Shown here: positions 21,403 to 31,445 of the stretch, piece after piece
Position numbering within the stretch: position 1 is the first letter of the stretch
How the letters are laid out: each line of letters begins with the position of its first letter
Assembly: GCA_964059195.1 (NCBI GenBank)
Contig: CAXKWD010000005.1
Location: forward strand, 96,423,882-96,487,881
Source of the DNA: Ectobius pallidus
Taxonomy: Eukaryota; Arthropoda; Insecta; Blattodea; Ectobiidae
Direction of reading: 5' to 3'
DNA: 64,000 nt
Made by a program: the position numbers and the translations under genes
The notes under the pieces: generated by a model
Database searches by the model: none
The model's input: only the letters and a program-made list of their open reading frames with translations
What the model was told of the DNA's origin: nothing

Positions 21403-23419
21403 GGTGAGCTTACATCGTATCAAATTCAATTAAATCTGTCTTCACCATGAAACATTTTATAGCTGTATTATGTGAACCTTGCTCAAACTGAAAATTGGGT
21501 TATTTTCAGCTTAAATTAGGTTTCCCTGTTTGATATAATGAATTTTGTTATTTAAGAAATCTTTCTTACTAGAACATAGAATAATGAATGTGATAAAAAC
21601 ACTTTTTAATTTACTTTTTTGCCAGGTTTTGCTCAACATTATATGAAATACGTACAGAACCACACTGCCAAAATGCAGATTTCATAGCCATGCATATTAT
21701 ACTTTATATTTAAGTAAGAAATCAAAGTCATTACTTAGAATCTGGCTAGTCAAACAGACTCATACAGAATTTTTAATGACAACAGTCTTCAAAGACACTA
21801 TTTAAAAATGGTGGAAATAGAAGAAGGAATTTCAGTCCGCAGTTGCCGTAGCTTGCACTTGTACATTTTCATTGTTCTCTGTGGGTGATGTCACAGTGAC
21901 TGAAGGCTTTGTGGCACTTTTTTTTTCCGTTGCCGCTTCCTTCAATCCAGTCTTTGCTCTATGCTGACTTGAGAATCCTTGTATGACCTAACAGTCTGTA
22001 TATAGAGATATTATGTATCATAATTGAATATCTACTGCTAAATATTAGTTGACATATCACTATAACATTATAAAATAAGTATTTCCAATCAGAAATGGAA
22101 TTAGTAAATATTTAAAATATTATATTCCTTATTCATGGTAAATGATTTTCTTGTTTTGTAAATATTATTACAATATTTTAATTTCACTGTTTATATTTCA
22201 GTAATCTTATGATATAAGTCTGTAAAAATATATTCATGTAAAAATAATACATAAGTATATTGGTCACCCTCCATGTAGGTATTTTTAAATTAAAATAAGT
22301 TATTGTCAAAATTACTAAAAGGAAGATCTAATAAAAGAGTGCTTAATGTTTTACTAACAAAGTTGTAAATATTTTTTCTAACAAGCAATAAGTATAGATA
22401 TTAGCAATTCAAATTCATTTAATAATATTCCCTGTTTCAGTTATAAAGGGTTTTATTTTATTTTACCAAATATTTTATGTTCTATTTGAATATACTCCTA
22501 CTTAAGAAGCTATTATTCTAAAATTCATAGGCTCAGGATTTTATTAGACATGTCTATCTTCAGTACATTTTTACCACAAAGTGTTGGTAAAAACAATGTT
22601 CATAAGACAATTTAATCCAATTTTCGTTTTGAGCAATGTGAAAATACAGGAAATGGTTGAGTCGATTTGTCAGTGTTATTTTGATACTTACAATTGGTTG
22701 AGCCGAGGTAAAATTTTATATGCCAAAGAACCTAATTAATATGATAACTCGTTGATGTGTTAGGATAGTTGCCATTCACTTTTATATACTTAAATACATA
22801 CCGGTAATCAAATTGAATGAAGTCTACAGTGATAAGTTTCCAGGCAAGCTGATTCTGTTGGATAATAAGAATGATACCAAAAAGCAGCATTGGGGTATGC
22901 GTTACGGATAGCTCATAGTTTTCGGTTTATGAGAACAGTGAGTGACATTTCTTGTGAATTTTTACTTTAATTAAATTGACTTGTACTGAGAAACCCTGCA
23001 GTTCGTATAATTAGTGTAACAGTTATAAAATTCCAACTGCGAGTGTGCTGAAATAGTACATTATGCAAGGAGCCTATAGTGGCATTTATTAAGATATGAG
23101 TATTTTTATGAAACGAGCAAAGTGAGTCTCATAATTTTCACGCGAGTATCTTCATTAACTATTATAGGCAAGTTACATACAGCTGTTTTTGTTTGACCAT
23201 TATTAAGTGTTTAAGTTTTGAGATTTTAGAATCTTCAAACTAACGGGGATGACTACCCTTTGCAATCAGCTGTTCATGTAGTTTGTGCCTTCTGCGACAG
23301 ATGGCAGCTTATGGCATCTCTTTTAAGCCGAAGCTTCTTCTTGGTCATTTTCTTGGAACCAGCAGATTTTTACAACACAAAATGAATTCAATTTAGTATA
23401 ATATTAAAATTAAAATAAA

Positions 23420-23540
23420 CAGAGTTGATTTTATTTTAAATACAGGCTCTATTACGCAGGTTCAGTTGATACTCTCAAGGTTTCAAGATCGTTCCATGTT
23501 CAATAATAATCGATACCATAACAATGTTTATAATGAAAAC
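23420..23540 (+). repeat. Interspersed repeat, copy related to 60890-61020 (inverted)
   Basis: Shares TTTATTTTAAATACAG, ACTCTCAA and TCAAGATCGTTCCATGTTC with the reverse complement of 60900-61010. Class unknown. Confidence 0.6.
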
Positions 23541-25195
23541 CACTTTCAAAATGAGTATCAGTATGATACTGTTATGTCAAGGTAATAAGCATGTTATAGA
23601 AAGGTCGAACAAAAATGTATTGCCATTTATAATAACAAATTGTACAAAGCATTGTTAATGTCTAATTTAAGTAATAACATATGTAGAAATATTACCAAAT
23701 ATTTTATTAAGGTACTCAGTACAAGCTAATTAATTTAACTGAAACCATACTGTGCTTCCAAGAGTTTTACATAGAAAGAGGTTGAATCAAAAGATTGATT
23801 GATTGTATTTTATATCAGATATTGTATCACTTGTGTAACAGGCTTAGAATAATGCTTATTTACCACAGAAAATTTGTTGTAACGACAGAACACATGGAAG
23901 TACAATTTTTAAATAGCTTTATTTTAAATAACTTTATTTATATAATTGCACAAATTTTGTAATGCTTGATTTCTTAATGCAATTCGTGACTTTGCTTGAC
24001 TGTTTAATGGAGAATTTTCTTTGATAAGAAATTAATTTACGCGTGTAATATTTTGAATCCTGTGTTCAACATGAACATACTAGCACCTATAGTAAAAGCA
24101 AATTTTAACATTTTGTTTTTATATTTTAATGAAACCACCGCAGTTAAGTTCACATTAGAAATATTGATATTACAAACAGAAAATAAGGTAATCATGTTAG
24201 CTTGATTTGCTGAATTGCACTGGTGTGAAGGCAATCTGACTCTTCCTTCTTAAAAGTAGAATAATATCTATATCCTAACTCCCTCCCAACAGTATTTTTA
24301 TATAAAAATGGTTAAAAAAAAGTATAGCGTTAACCTGAGTAATGTTAGATGTACATAATGTACAATTTTTTTATTATTAATCTGTGGATTAAACTGCATG
24401 TTCACTTGCTTAGGTAAGTCAATTTCTGTGTTTAAAAACCATCTAGTCAGTAGCCAAAGTTTTCACAAAAATATAGTGAATTCTAAAAGGGAAAAGGAGA
24501 AGAATACAAAAGTGGAACATTACAAGTTATTCAACTGATGTCTTTGTTCTTGTATTTGGAAACCTGTTAATGGTGCTGTTCAGAAACCATATGTCTATAT
24601 AACATGTGCTGTTTGCAGATGATCTTGTCTTATAATGATCTCCTTGAAAACAATGCTAGATTATAAAAACTGTTTACCTGATCCTGTATGTTTTACAAAA
24701 TACGTGTATTGTAAATTCTGTGCTCTCCCTGTGAAACCTGCATTTAATATCTTTGTAAAGATAAATTTAAATGCAGAAATTTGGATTTCTATATAATTAA
24801 TCAGTTCCTCGCATGTTCATTGTTTCCTGCTAGGGAGAACAATATTATTGATTAATGAAAGACTCAAATACATAGCAGTGCCTTTATAATGGTGACCTAG
24901 ACAAATAGAATTGTTACAAGATGGAACTATCTCCTTATATTTATTTTACAATACTTAGATGATAAATGCAAATGCTTCCTTAGTTGACACCAATGTTCAG
25001 TTCTCCGAGATCATGCAAAGGTCAGGGGCATATTTCCACCAGATAGAACAATCAAATTTTTATTGATAGGCTCTAATAGTTAAACATATATGTATGTTTT
25101 CTAGAGAAGATACCATATTGATTTAATTTTCTAGATGCTCATTTTATCTGCACAGCCTACAAATGTGAAATTTCAACACCAAAACTGCAGCATAC

Positions 25196-25201
25196 AATAA
25201 A
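25196..25201 (+). promoter_or_regulatory. Candidate poly(A) signal for CAP
   Basis: AATAAA with a T/G-rich downstream element about 20 bases later. Shorter 3' UTR forms are possible. Confidence 0.35.
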
Positions 25202-25294
25202 GTGAATAACAAACTACATGTGTTTTTATTTCCTTATTTATTTCTTAGTCCTTTTAGGTTCCTCTGAAGATCCAATCAATGATTAAAACAAATT

Positions 25295-25640
25295 GGGGAA
25301 TAGAGAGATAATGAGGGGAGCACTGAAGGCAGGATGGGTTTTCCCTAGGAGCCTGGAAATCGTTGGAATATGTGAATTCAGAAGGAGCCAGAATATGCCC
25401 ACCAGGTGACGAGGATGAGACAACACACCATATTCTCTCTGAATGTGAAGCCGTGGAAATGCTAAGGCAATGATATCTACTGGACTCTGTTATTGTCTCT
25501 AGGAGAGGTCACATGCCAATATTTGGATTGTTGAATGACAAAATTCTTTGAGGGGTTTGAGAAATTCAAGCCTGACAGCTCAGGGTAGACAAGGGAGGGA
25601 GGAGAGAGGGAGTAATCTTCGTGCAGTGTAATTATTATAT
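25295..25640 (+). mobile_element. Degenerate C-terminus of an R1/LOA/I-like LINE ORF2
   Basis: Contains CPPGDEDETTHHILSECEA, the C-H-C zinc-knuckle pattern at the end of RNase H-type LINE ORF2 proteins, followed by stops and frame breaks. Confidence 0.6.
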
Positions 25641-25689
25641 TGTATTATATTGTGTTATACTATTAGTGTAATTTCTCTTCTAGTATCAT

Positions 25690-27440
25690 TGTTATTTTTT
25701 ATCTTTTTATTTGTTTTTTCTTCTCATCTTTATATATATCATTATATTGTTTATTATGTTGTATTATTATTTTATTGAATATACAATTACTTAAACCCTA
25801 TTCCACCCGGAGGTATATTAGGGTTATAGTTACAAGACAATATATTTGCAATATTACTACTTCTTATCCATAGGCTGGATGCAGGCCTTACTACTCTAAG
25901 AAAACAAGATAACTAATATATTATATTATAAAAGAAAACTACAACATCTTAAAAATAGAACACAAAAACTTTTGGAATTCTCTATAACAGAATTTTTTCC
26001 TAAAAATATCAAAGAGTGGTTTATCTAATTTCTTTTTACAATAATCTAAGTGTGTGTCCAATATTCTTCTTTTATGCTCTAGGACTGGGCAATGAAAAAT
26101 TAAATGTTCAACAGTTTGTTGTTCAGTACATATACATTGATAACCGTTCTGTCTTTGGATCATGAAACGTTGAAAGTAAAAACCAAATTTGCCATGCCCA
26201 GACAGAAACTGAGTGAATATGAAGTCCGGTTTTACACTCGTACAGCGTAGGCGACACTCAACTGTTGGAAAGAAGATTTCTCTCGTAATGGTCCCTTTGG
26301 AGCTGGACACCCAATGCTCATTCCAAGCAGTCCTAATATAATCTCTAAGTTTATTCTTAGCATAAGATAGGGGACACAATTTGTAGCTAAAATTTAAATT
26401 CGAGGTCGCAGCATTTTTTGCCAATTCATCAGCTCTTTCGTTCCCTAATGTGCCCATATGGCCTCGTACCCAGGATAAACAAACGTGTTTCTCGTATGAT
26501 ATTATCTTAGTTCTAATTTCTGCTGCCAAGGCATTTAAATTGAACTTGTTGTTTATAGCAGTAAGTGCAGTTTGTGAGTCACTGAAAATGCAACAGTCAG
26601 AATTTTGAGATTTAGACCATAAGACAGCCTCCTTTATAGCAAAGAGCTCTGCTTGTATAATTGAGCACTCTGTAGAGAGTCTGGCCATTTGTGAATACAT
26701 TTCCCTACCACAACAGAACACCACGAAAGCACAACCGATTTTATCCACCATTCCTTCTCTGCAGAATTTTGAACCGTCTGTAAAAATCTCCAGATTGTGA
26801 TTCCTGGTACATCCATTGTTATTACCGAAATTATTGAAGTAAGCAGGATGTCCGGCAGTAGTAAAGTGTGCTGGTCTTTCAATATCCAAACGCAAGATTG
26901 CGTCTTCATATGTGAAGCCTTTTCGGAGCAGCGTAGTTTCTGCTTTTGCAATACCAGACAAATATAAAGGATCAATGCCCGCAATTACTAAAGCGGCATC
27001 TGTAGAAACAGTTCTATATGCTTTAATAATCCTCAGAATAAAGCCTCGTTGTATTTGTGCTAATTTATGCAGAGCCCAGCTCATATCAAAACATTTCCTA
27101 AACACCGAAGCACAATACAACACTAAAGGTTCAACTGCTGCTCTATAGATAATTTTCAGAACTTCTGCATTGAGACCCCACGTTGGTCGAGAAGCAAAAG
27201 CCAGTTTATTGAGTAGAGTGTTGGATTTGCTAGCAACATTGTCAAAGTGAGGTCTAAATGTCATTTGTTGATCCAAGATTACTCCTAAGTAGGACATCTG
27301 ATCTACAATTCGAATGTGTTCCTGATTCATTTTATTTATTGGCTTTTGAATTCTCCTTTTTCTAGTAATAATCAGAGCTGTTGTTTTCAGCGGATTAAAA
27401 TGGAGTTTGTTATCAGAACCCCACTGACATAATTGTATTG
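25690..27440 (-). mobile_element. 5'-truncated LINE with RNase H domain (I/R1/LOA group)
   Basis: Coding part 27435-25939, then a 3' UTR containing CCTCCGGGTGGAATAGGG and an A+T-rich ATAATA tail to about 25690. The 5' break near 27440 falls within the reverse transcriptase, the usual result of incomplete reverse transcription. It lies between the CAP and SLC13 genes. Confidence 0.85.
25939..27435 (-). CDS. LINE ORF2 C-terminal half: RT thumb, RNase H, zinc knuckle (partial)
   Basis: The open frame runs upstream of the ATG at 27330 to about 27435 (CQWGSDNKLHFNPLKTTALI). Counting from that ATG, 463 residues follow. The RT thumb (MSYLGVILD, YRAAVEPLVLYCA) comes first. Then RNase H with D185 (TDGS), E228 (AELFAIKEA), D251 (SDSQTALTAI) and the VRGHMGTLGNERADELA block with H291 and D301, i.e. 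all catalytic residues. A C-x-C...H...C knuckle (CICTEQQTVEHLIFHCP) lies near residue 410. The frame has no stop, so insertion is fairly recent, but the missing 5' half means no functional RT. Confidence 0.88.
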   Translation of the reverse strand, partial: QLCQWGSDNKLHFNPLKTTALIITRKRRIQKPINKMNQEHIRIVDQMSYLGVILDQQMTFRPHFDNVASKSNTLLNKLAFASRPTWGLNAEVLKIIYRAAVEPLVLYCASVFRKCFDMSWALHKLAQIQRGFILRIIKAYRTVSTDAALVIAGIDPLYLSGIAKAETTLLRKGFTYEDAILRLDIERPAHFTTAGHPAYFNNFGNNNGCTRNHNLEIFTDGSKFCREGMVDKIGCAFVVFCCGREMYSQMARLSTECSIIQAELFAIKEAVLWSKSQNSDCCIFSDSQTALTAINNKFNLNALAAEIRTKIISYEKHVCLSWVRGHMGTLGNERADELAKNAATSNLNFSYKLCPLSYAKNKLRDYIRTAWNEHWVSSSKGTITREIFFPTVECRLRCTSVKPDFIFTQFLSGHGKFGFYFQRFMIQRQNGYQCICTEQQTVEHLIFHCPVLEHKRRILDTHLDYCKKKLDKPLFDIFRKKFCYREFQKFLCSIFKML

Positions 27441-28060
27441 CATTTTTGTATTATTGGTATTGAATTTTTTTCTCTTTGTCTTGTGCATAGCGAAAGTACG
27501 AATGGTCACATAAGCCCATGTGCAGGATTTATTATATTGAAAATATATTTATTATGTACCTATATAAGAATAAAGATCCACCTAATCATCAGAATCATCA
27601 TCTATACTATGCCTAGGTATAGAATAGGCCAAGATGTACCCAGTCTGAAAATTTACATTAAATATTTCTTTTTGCAGCCTATCACCATCTTTGTGTCGCA
27701 TTGATCCAAGCAAAAGTTCTTTTCTTGACGGTTATTGAATCTCTATTGTTAAAGCTGTTCCCTTTTTAACCCTTTGCCGCTTATGAATTAAATTCCCATG
27801 CCATTTAAAAAAAATAATGGTAATAACTTTTTTGTAGGTTTCTCCATTAGTAAATGGGATTTTAGTTTTAATTTCTGAGACCAGTTTTTCACTAATAATG
27901 AGAAATGAAAATATTAATTTGAACCCATCTTCCTTTCAGCAGGGCTTTTCCTAGAAGACTTACAAATAATTGTTGACCAGGGTTTATTAAATAAGTTGCT
28001 AGCCTTCATAAAGCATATGCTATTTCTTACTGCCTTTAGAATATTTTTCATTTTATTCTC
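27441..28060. other. Intergenic, nothing recognised
   Basis: A+T-rich sequence without a convincing coding frame or terminal repeat. Confidence 0.5.
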
Positions 28061-28062
28061 AT

Positions 28063-28170
28063 GTTCAATTTTAGCTTCTGTAGACAAAGTTTGGAAAGAG
28101 CATGAAATTAAATTTAGAGAGAAAATACCGCAGCCTGTGGGAATATTTTATTTTCATTAAATTTTATCTT
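28063..28170 (+). repeat. Local direct repeat, copy 1
   Basis: About 105 bases, matching 28640-28755 at roughly nine positions in ten, including GACAAAGTTTGGAAAGAG and CAGCCTGTGGGAATA. Confidence 0.85.
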
Positions 28171-28639
28171 GCCATGTTGCTCACACCTGAAATATTTGTA
28201 ATGCACATTTCAGGGTTTCAAGGTCCATGGTTTAAGTTTAAATAAAATTAAATACAAATGTTGGCACTGTTTCTGCTTCCCTTTGTGAAGTAGAGGTGAA
28301 TAACTGATCCTTCATGTAGGTTTTATCAAGAACCATTTTTTCTGGCTATCTGAAGCCAGTTCTATCTTCATCCCTTCTGTCAGGGTAAAACTGTTGTCTT
28401 TCGTACCCAACTTCCCCCTCCCGGGTCTATTCCTCTTTGCTTTGGGTCAAGTTGGGACCCCTGACCATGTCTCTTATTCACTTCAGTGGCAGAGAGCAGA
28501 GTGAAAACTTGTGGTTCTTTACTTTTTTCTTTGCAGTAATTTTTTATAATATTATACAATTAGTGAGGTTTTCTAGATTTGATAAAATAATTGAGATCAT
28601 AACGAGAATTCTTATTATCAATTTGTTCACTATCCCACA

Positions 28640-28755
28640 AGTTCTCATGATAAATTTTAGCTCCTTTAGACAAAGTTTGGAAAGAGTATGAAATTAAATT
28701 TAGAGAGAAAATACTACAGCCTGTGGGAATACTTTATTTTCATTAAATTTCATGA
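28640..28755 (+). repeat. Local direct repeat, copy 2
   Basis: Pairs with 28063-28170, about 570 bases upstream. The sequence between the copies is not obviously a mobile element. Confidence 0.85.
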
Positions 28756-29445
28756 TGACAGTGTCATCAGTCAACCATCAGCTGAGGATGAGGGAGAAGC
28801 TTCAGTCCCTGAAAACTAGTCCTGCAACTTAAAGTAAGTGGAGCAAGAAGTGTTTTTTTTAACTGTTGCCTCTATAAGTTTTACGACATGCTCTACTGTT
28901 TCTTCAGTTTCATTATTTTAACACTTTTAAACATTTAGTGTTGTAAAATTGTAGTTTTACACATCATTTTTATCACTTATGTAAAATATATTTAAAAAAT
29001 CATTTTTTATTTCATTGGGGCCACTTAGAATTGAGTCTCTACAGGAGATCTGCAACATCAGAACGGTTGGAACGCTGCTGTACAGTATAAAATTATATCT
29101 GATTCATAATATTTTGTTTTGGTCAGCAATGATGAATATTACTGAGCAGGACCATTTAGAGCAGAGGTCCCCAACTGACTGTACTGTTACCAGTGGGTAC
29201 CCTCAAGCTCTGACATTTGACAAGACCAAAGACGTTCTATATAACAAGACAGTTTGAGAGGCAGCAATTGTGGTGGCAGAACCAAGAGTGTGTTTAAACT
29301 TCCATGCATATCTGCAGTAAATGAATAACATTACACATCAAATATTTAATGGTATGTACTTTCCTTATTTTGTGAATAAGACAGACCACAACATAAGTTA
29401 CAAATATAGAGATAGTCTAATGGTGAATGCATCAGGGGCTACAAC

Positions 29446-30134
29446 CACTGGCAGATGCAGAATTTTCTTTCGAGGAGGGATTTGAGGAGATAGAAAGAAA
29501 ACTAGAACTAAAAAAAAAAAAAAAAAAGTATTTTATGTTTATAGAGTTGACAAAACTGTAATGTTTGTTTGAATGCGAAATATGTCCGATTACATTACAA
29601 GAGGTACACAAGTTGAAAGGTTTTGAAAACAAAGTTTTAAAGAAATTATTTGGGCCAAAAAGAATGGAATATCAGGGGCAGATTTACAGTCTCTATCGCT
29701 TTCCTAATATCGTAAGATTAATTAAATGCAGATGGTTAATATGAGTTGGATATGTTATTCGAATGGGAGGGGAGAGGGGCATTTATCTCATATTTATGGG
29801 AAGACCAGAAGGAAAATGACAATTAGTAGATCCAAGAAGAAAATTGAATGATAATGTTAGAATGGATCTAAGAGCAACTGACTGCAGGAATTCAAACTGA
29901 TCAAGTTGACTAAGGGCTAATATTTTCTGTATTCTAGAGTTCATTATGCTCTCATATCAATTCATGAGAAATAAGCAATTTACTTACTAGAGAACACAGA
30001 TATAATTAGGTGTGTAAAATTTGTTGTACAGATTCGCATTTATAGCCTAATCTTTTTACTTTTTTAAAAATTTTTAATAATTTAATTTCGAGGGGGGATA
30101 TATCCCCTTGCTCCCCCCTCTGCATCTGCCACTG
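29446..30134. mobile_element. hAT MITE with LINE fragment inside
   Basis: Ends CACTGGCAGATGCAGA left and CAGTGGCAGATGCAGA on the other strand. Flanks GCTACAAC (29438-29445) and GCTATAAC (30135-30142) are an 8-bp TSD with one mismatch. G-rich and C-rich runs next to the ends match the small relative at 46160-46347. Confidence 0.8.
29600..29895 (+). mobile_element. LINE ORF2 remnant carried inside the hAT MITE
   Basis: Broken frames read FGPKRMEYQGQIYSLYR, then VGYVIRMGG, GRPEGK and RRKLNDNVRMDLRATD, the C-terminal region of the same LINE family seen at 4449, 44670 and 62480. It has several stops. Confidence 0.6.
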
Positions 30135-30235
30135 GCTATAACCTCCTTCATTACCAAAACTTAGGTTTAAGTAACAAAACTATGAGTAAAATAGGTATAT
30201 TTTCCTTAAAGGGATAAATTAAAATCTTAAAGACA

Positions 30236-30525
30236 TCAGATGCTGACTACAGATCCGTAGGCACCGGTTCAATCCCAGGTACCTCCTCGAATTTTTCTGA
30301 GGTAGGGAGGTCTGGTAGGGGTGCACTCGGCCTCATGATTCAAACTGAGGAGCTACTTGATAGAGAAGTAGTTGCTCCGGTCATGAAAACCACCATTAAC
30401 GGCTGTGGGTGTCAGCATACTGACCACATGCCCCCCAATCCTACCATCTGCCTACAGTAGATGATGCAGCACTCGGGTGGTAGGCCAAGTCCCTCCAAGG
30501 ATGTAGTGCCATGGAGTTAGTATAG
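30236..30525 (+). repeat. tRNA-derived SINE, family A copy 3
   Basis: B box GGTTCAATCCC near 30267, then TTTTTCTGAGGTAGGGAGG, GTGCACTCGGCCTCATGATT, GAGGAGCTACTTGATAGAGA, ACCACATGCCCCCC and GTGCCATGGAGTT. It is the most complete of the three copies here. Confidence 0.8.
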
Positions 30526-30798
30526 TTAGGGTAAATTAAGGATATTCAAAATGTTTTTACTCTGTGACTTTATTGCTTCTTGCATTAGTGTGTGCAGTAT
30601 CATATGGAACAAGTTTTTTAAGTTCCCAGAATTTTTATGAAAAAAGTTACCAAAAAGTTTACATTTTGATGGGCATGGTTTGTTGGCCTGCATCTTCCCT
30701 TAAAATATCGAAGCTGGGGTCTTAAGCCTCTAAAATTTCAAAATTAGTAAATGTGCTCAAATGCATTCCTGAGTTAAAGTAATAGCCTATATTACAAA

Positions 30799-30799
<1 letters not shown>

Positions 30800-30849
<50 letters not shown>
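30800..30849 (+). repeat. Pure A50 homopolymer
   Basis: Fifty uninterrupted A residues. It could be a retroposon tail, but no poly(A) element is recognised just upstream. Confidence 0.95.
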
Positions 30850-30851
<2 letters not shown>

Positions 30852-31353
30852 GCTAAATCAAAATGTTAAGGCCTTAAAGGGTTAAATCACACAAAATTTG
30901 TGCTCTTTGATAAAATTTATACAAAAACCATATACCGGTACTTTATTGACAAATCTAAAATGCAATAGTTATCCCTTCTTAGCTTCTTGAACGATCCCTG
31001 TAAAAACTATAATTGTATGGACAGCACTTGTTGCCTAAAATACTTGTAAAAGTTTTGCAAACTTTCTTCCTGCAAAAACCATAAGTTAAATTTACATTAT
31101 TAATTATTTCACTTCCACTCTGTCTAGTGTTTTGATCATGTGCACCAACTTGGTCCACATACCATTAAAGTGTTTGAGAAGTTTTATATCATTACAGGTT
31201 ACAGATATTACTTTTTTGGAGTATGAAGACCTTAGCAACTAGAAATGCTGTTGTCATTGTTGTGAATGAGATCACAGGTCATAGTTTAAGTCTGTGAATT
31301 ACTGCAGTATTGAAAGTTTTACATAACTACACACAGAATAACTTACTACAAGG
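30850..31353 (+). promoter_or_regulatory. Presumed upstream region and 5' UTR of the SLC13-family gene
   Basis: No coding sequence. The start codon context is ACAAGGATGG (purine at -3, G at +4). No clear TATA box; a non-coding first exon could also lie further upstream. Confidence 0.35.
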
Positions 31354-31445
31354 ATGGAAGAACCAGCTGAGACTGAACCCAGTCAGCCTACTGAAGCCGA
31401 AACTGAAGTATCTGCCACTGTAGCGACGACTGTATTTGAAGAATA
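31354..31445 (+). CDS. SLC13-like exon 1: start and acidic N-terminus
   Basis: ATG in good context; 30 codons of Glu/Thr/Ala-rich cytosolic tail, then two bases TA before donor gtaagt, completed to Tyr by exon 2. Confidence 0.8.

Larger units (their letters stand above)
21403..25201 (+). other. CAP 3' untranslated region, candidate extent
   Basis: No coding sequence is seen from the CAP stop to about 25.2 kb. AATAAA occurs at 25196-25201 followed by a GTGTTTTTATTT stretch, a good candidate poly(A) signal. Earlier AATAAA-like sites (near 22331) could give shorter forms. A repeat shared with 60890-61020 lies at about 23420-23540. Confidence 0.4.
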
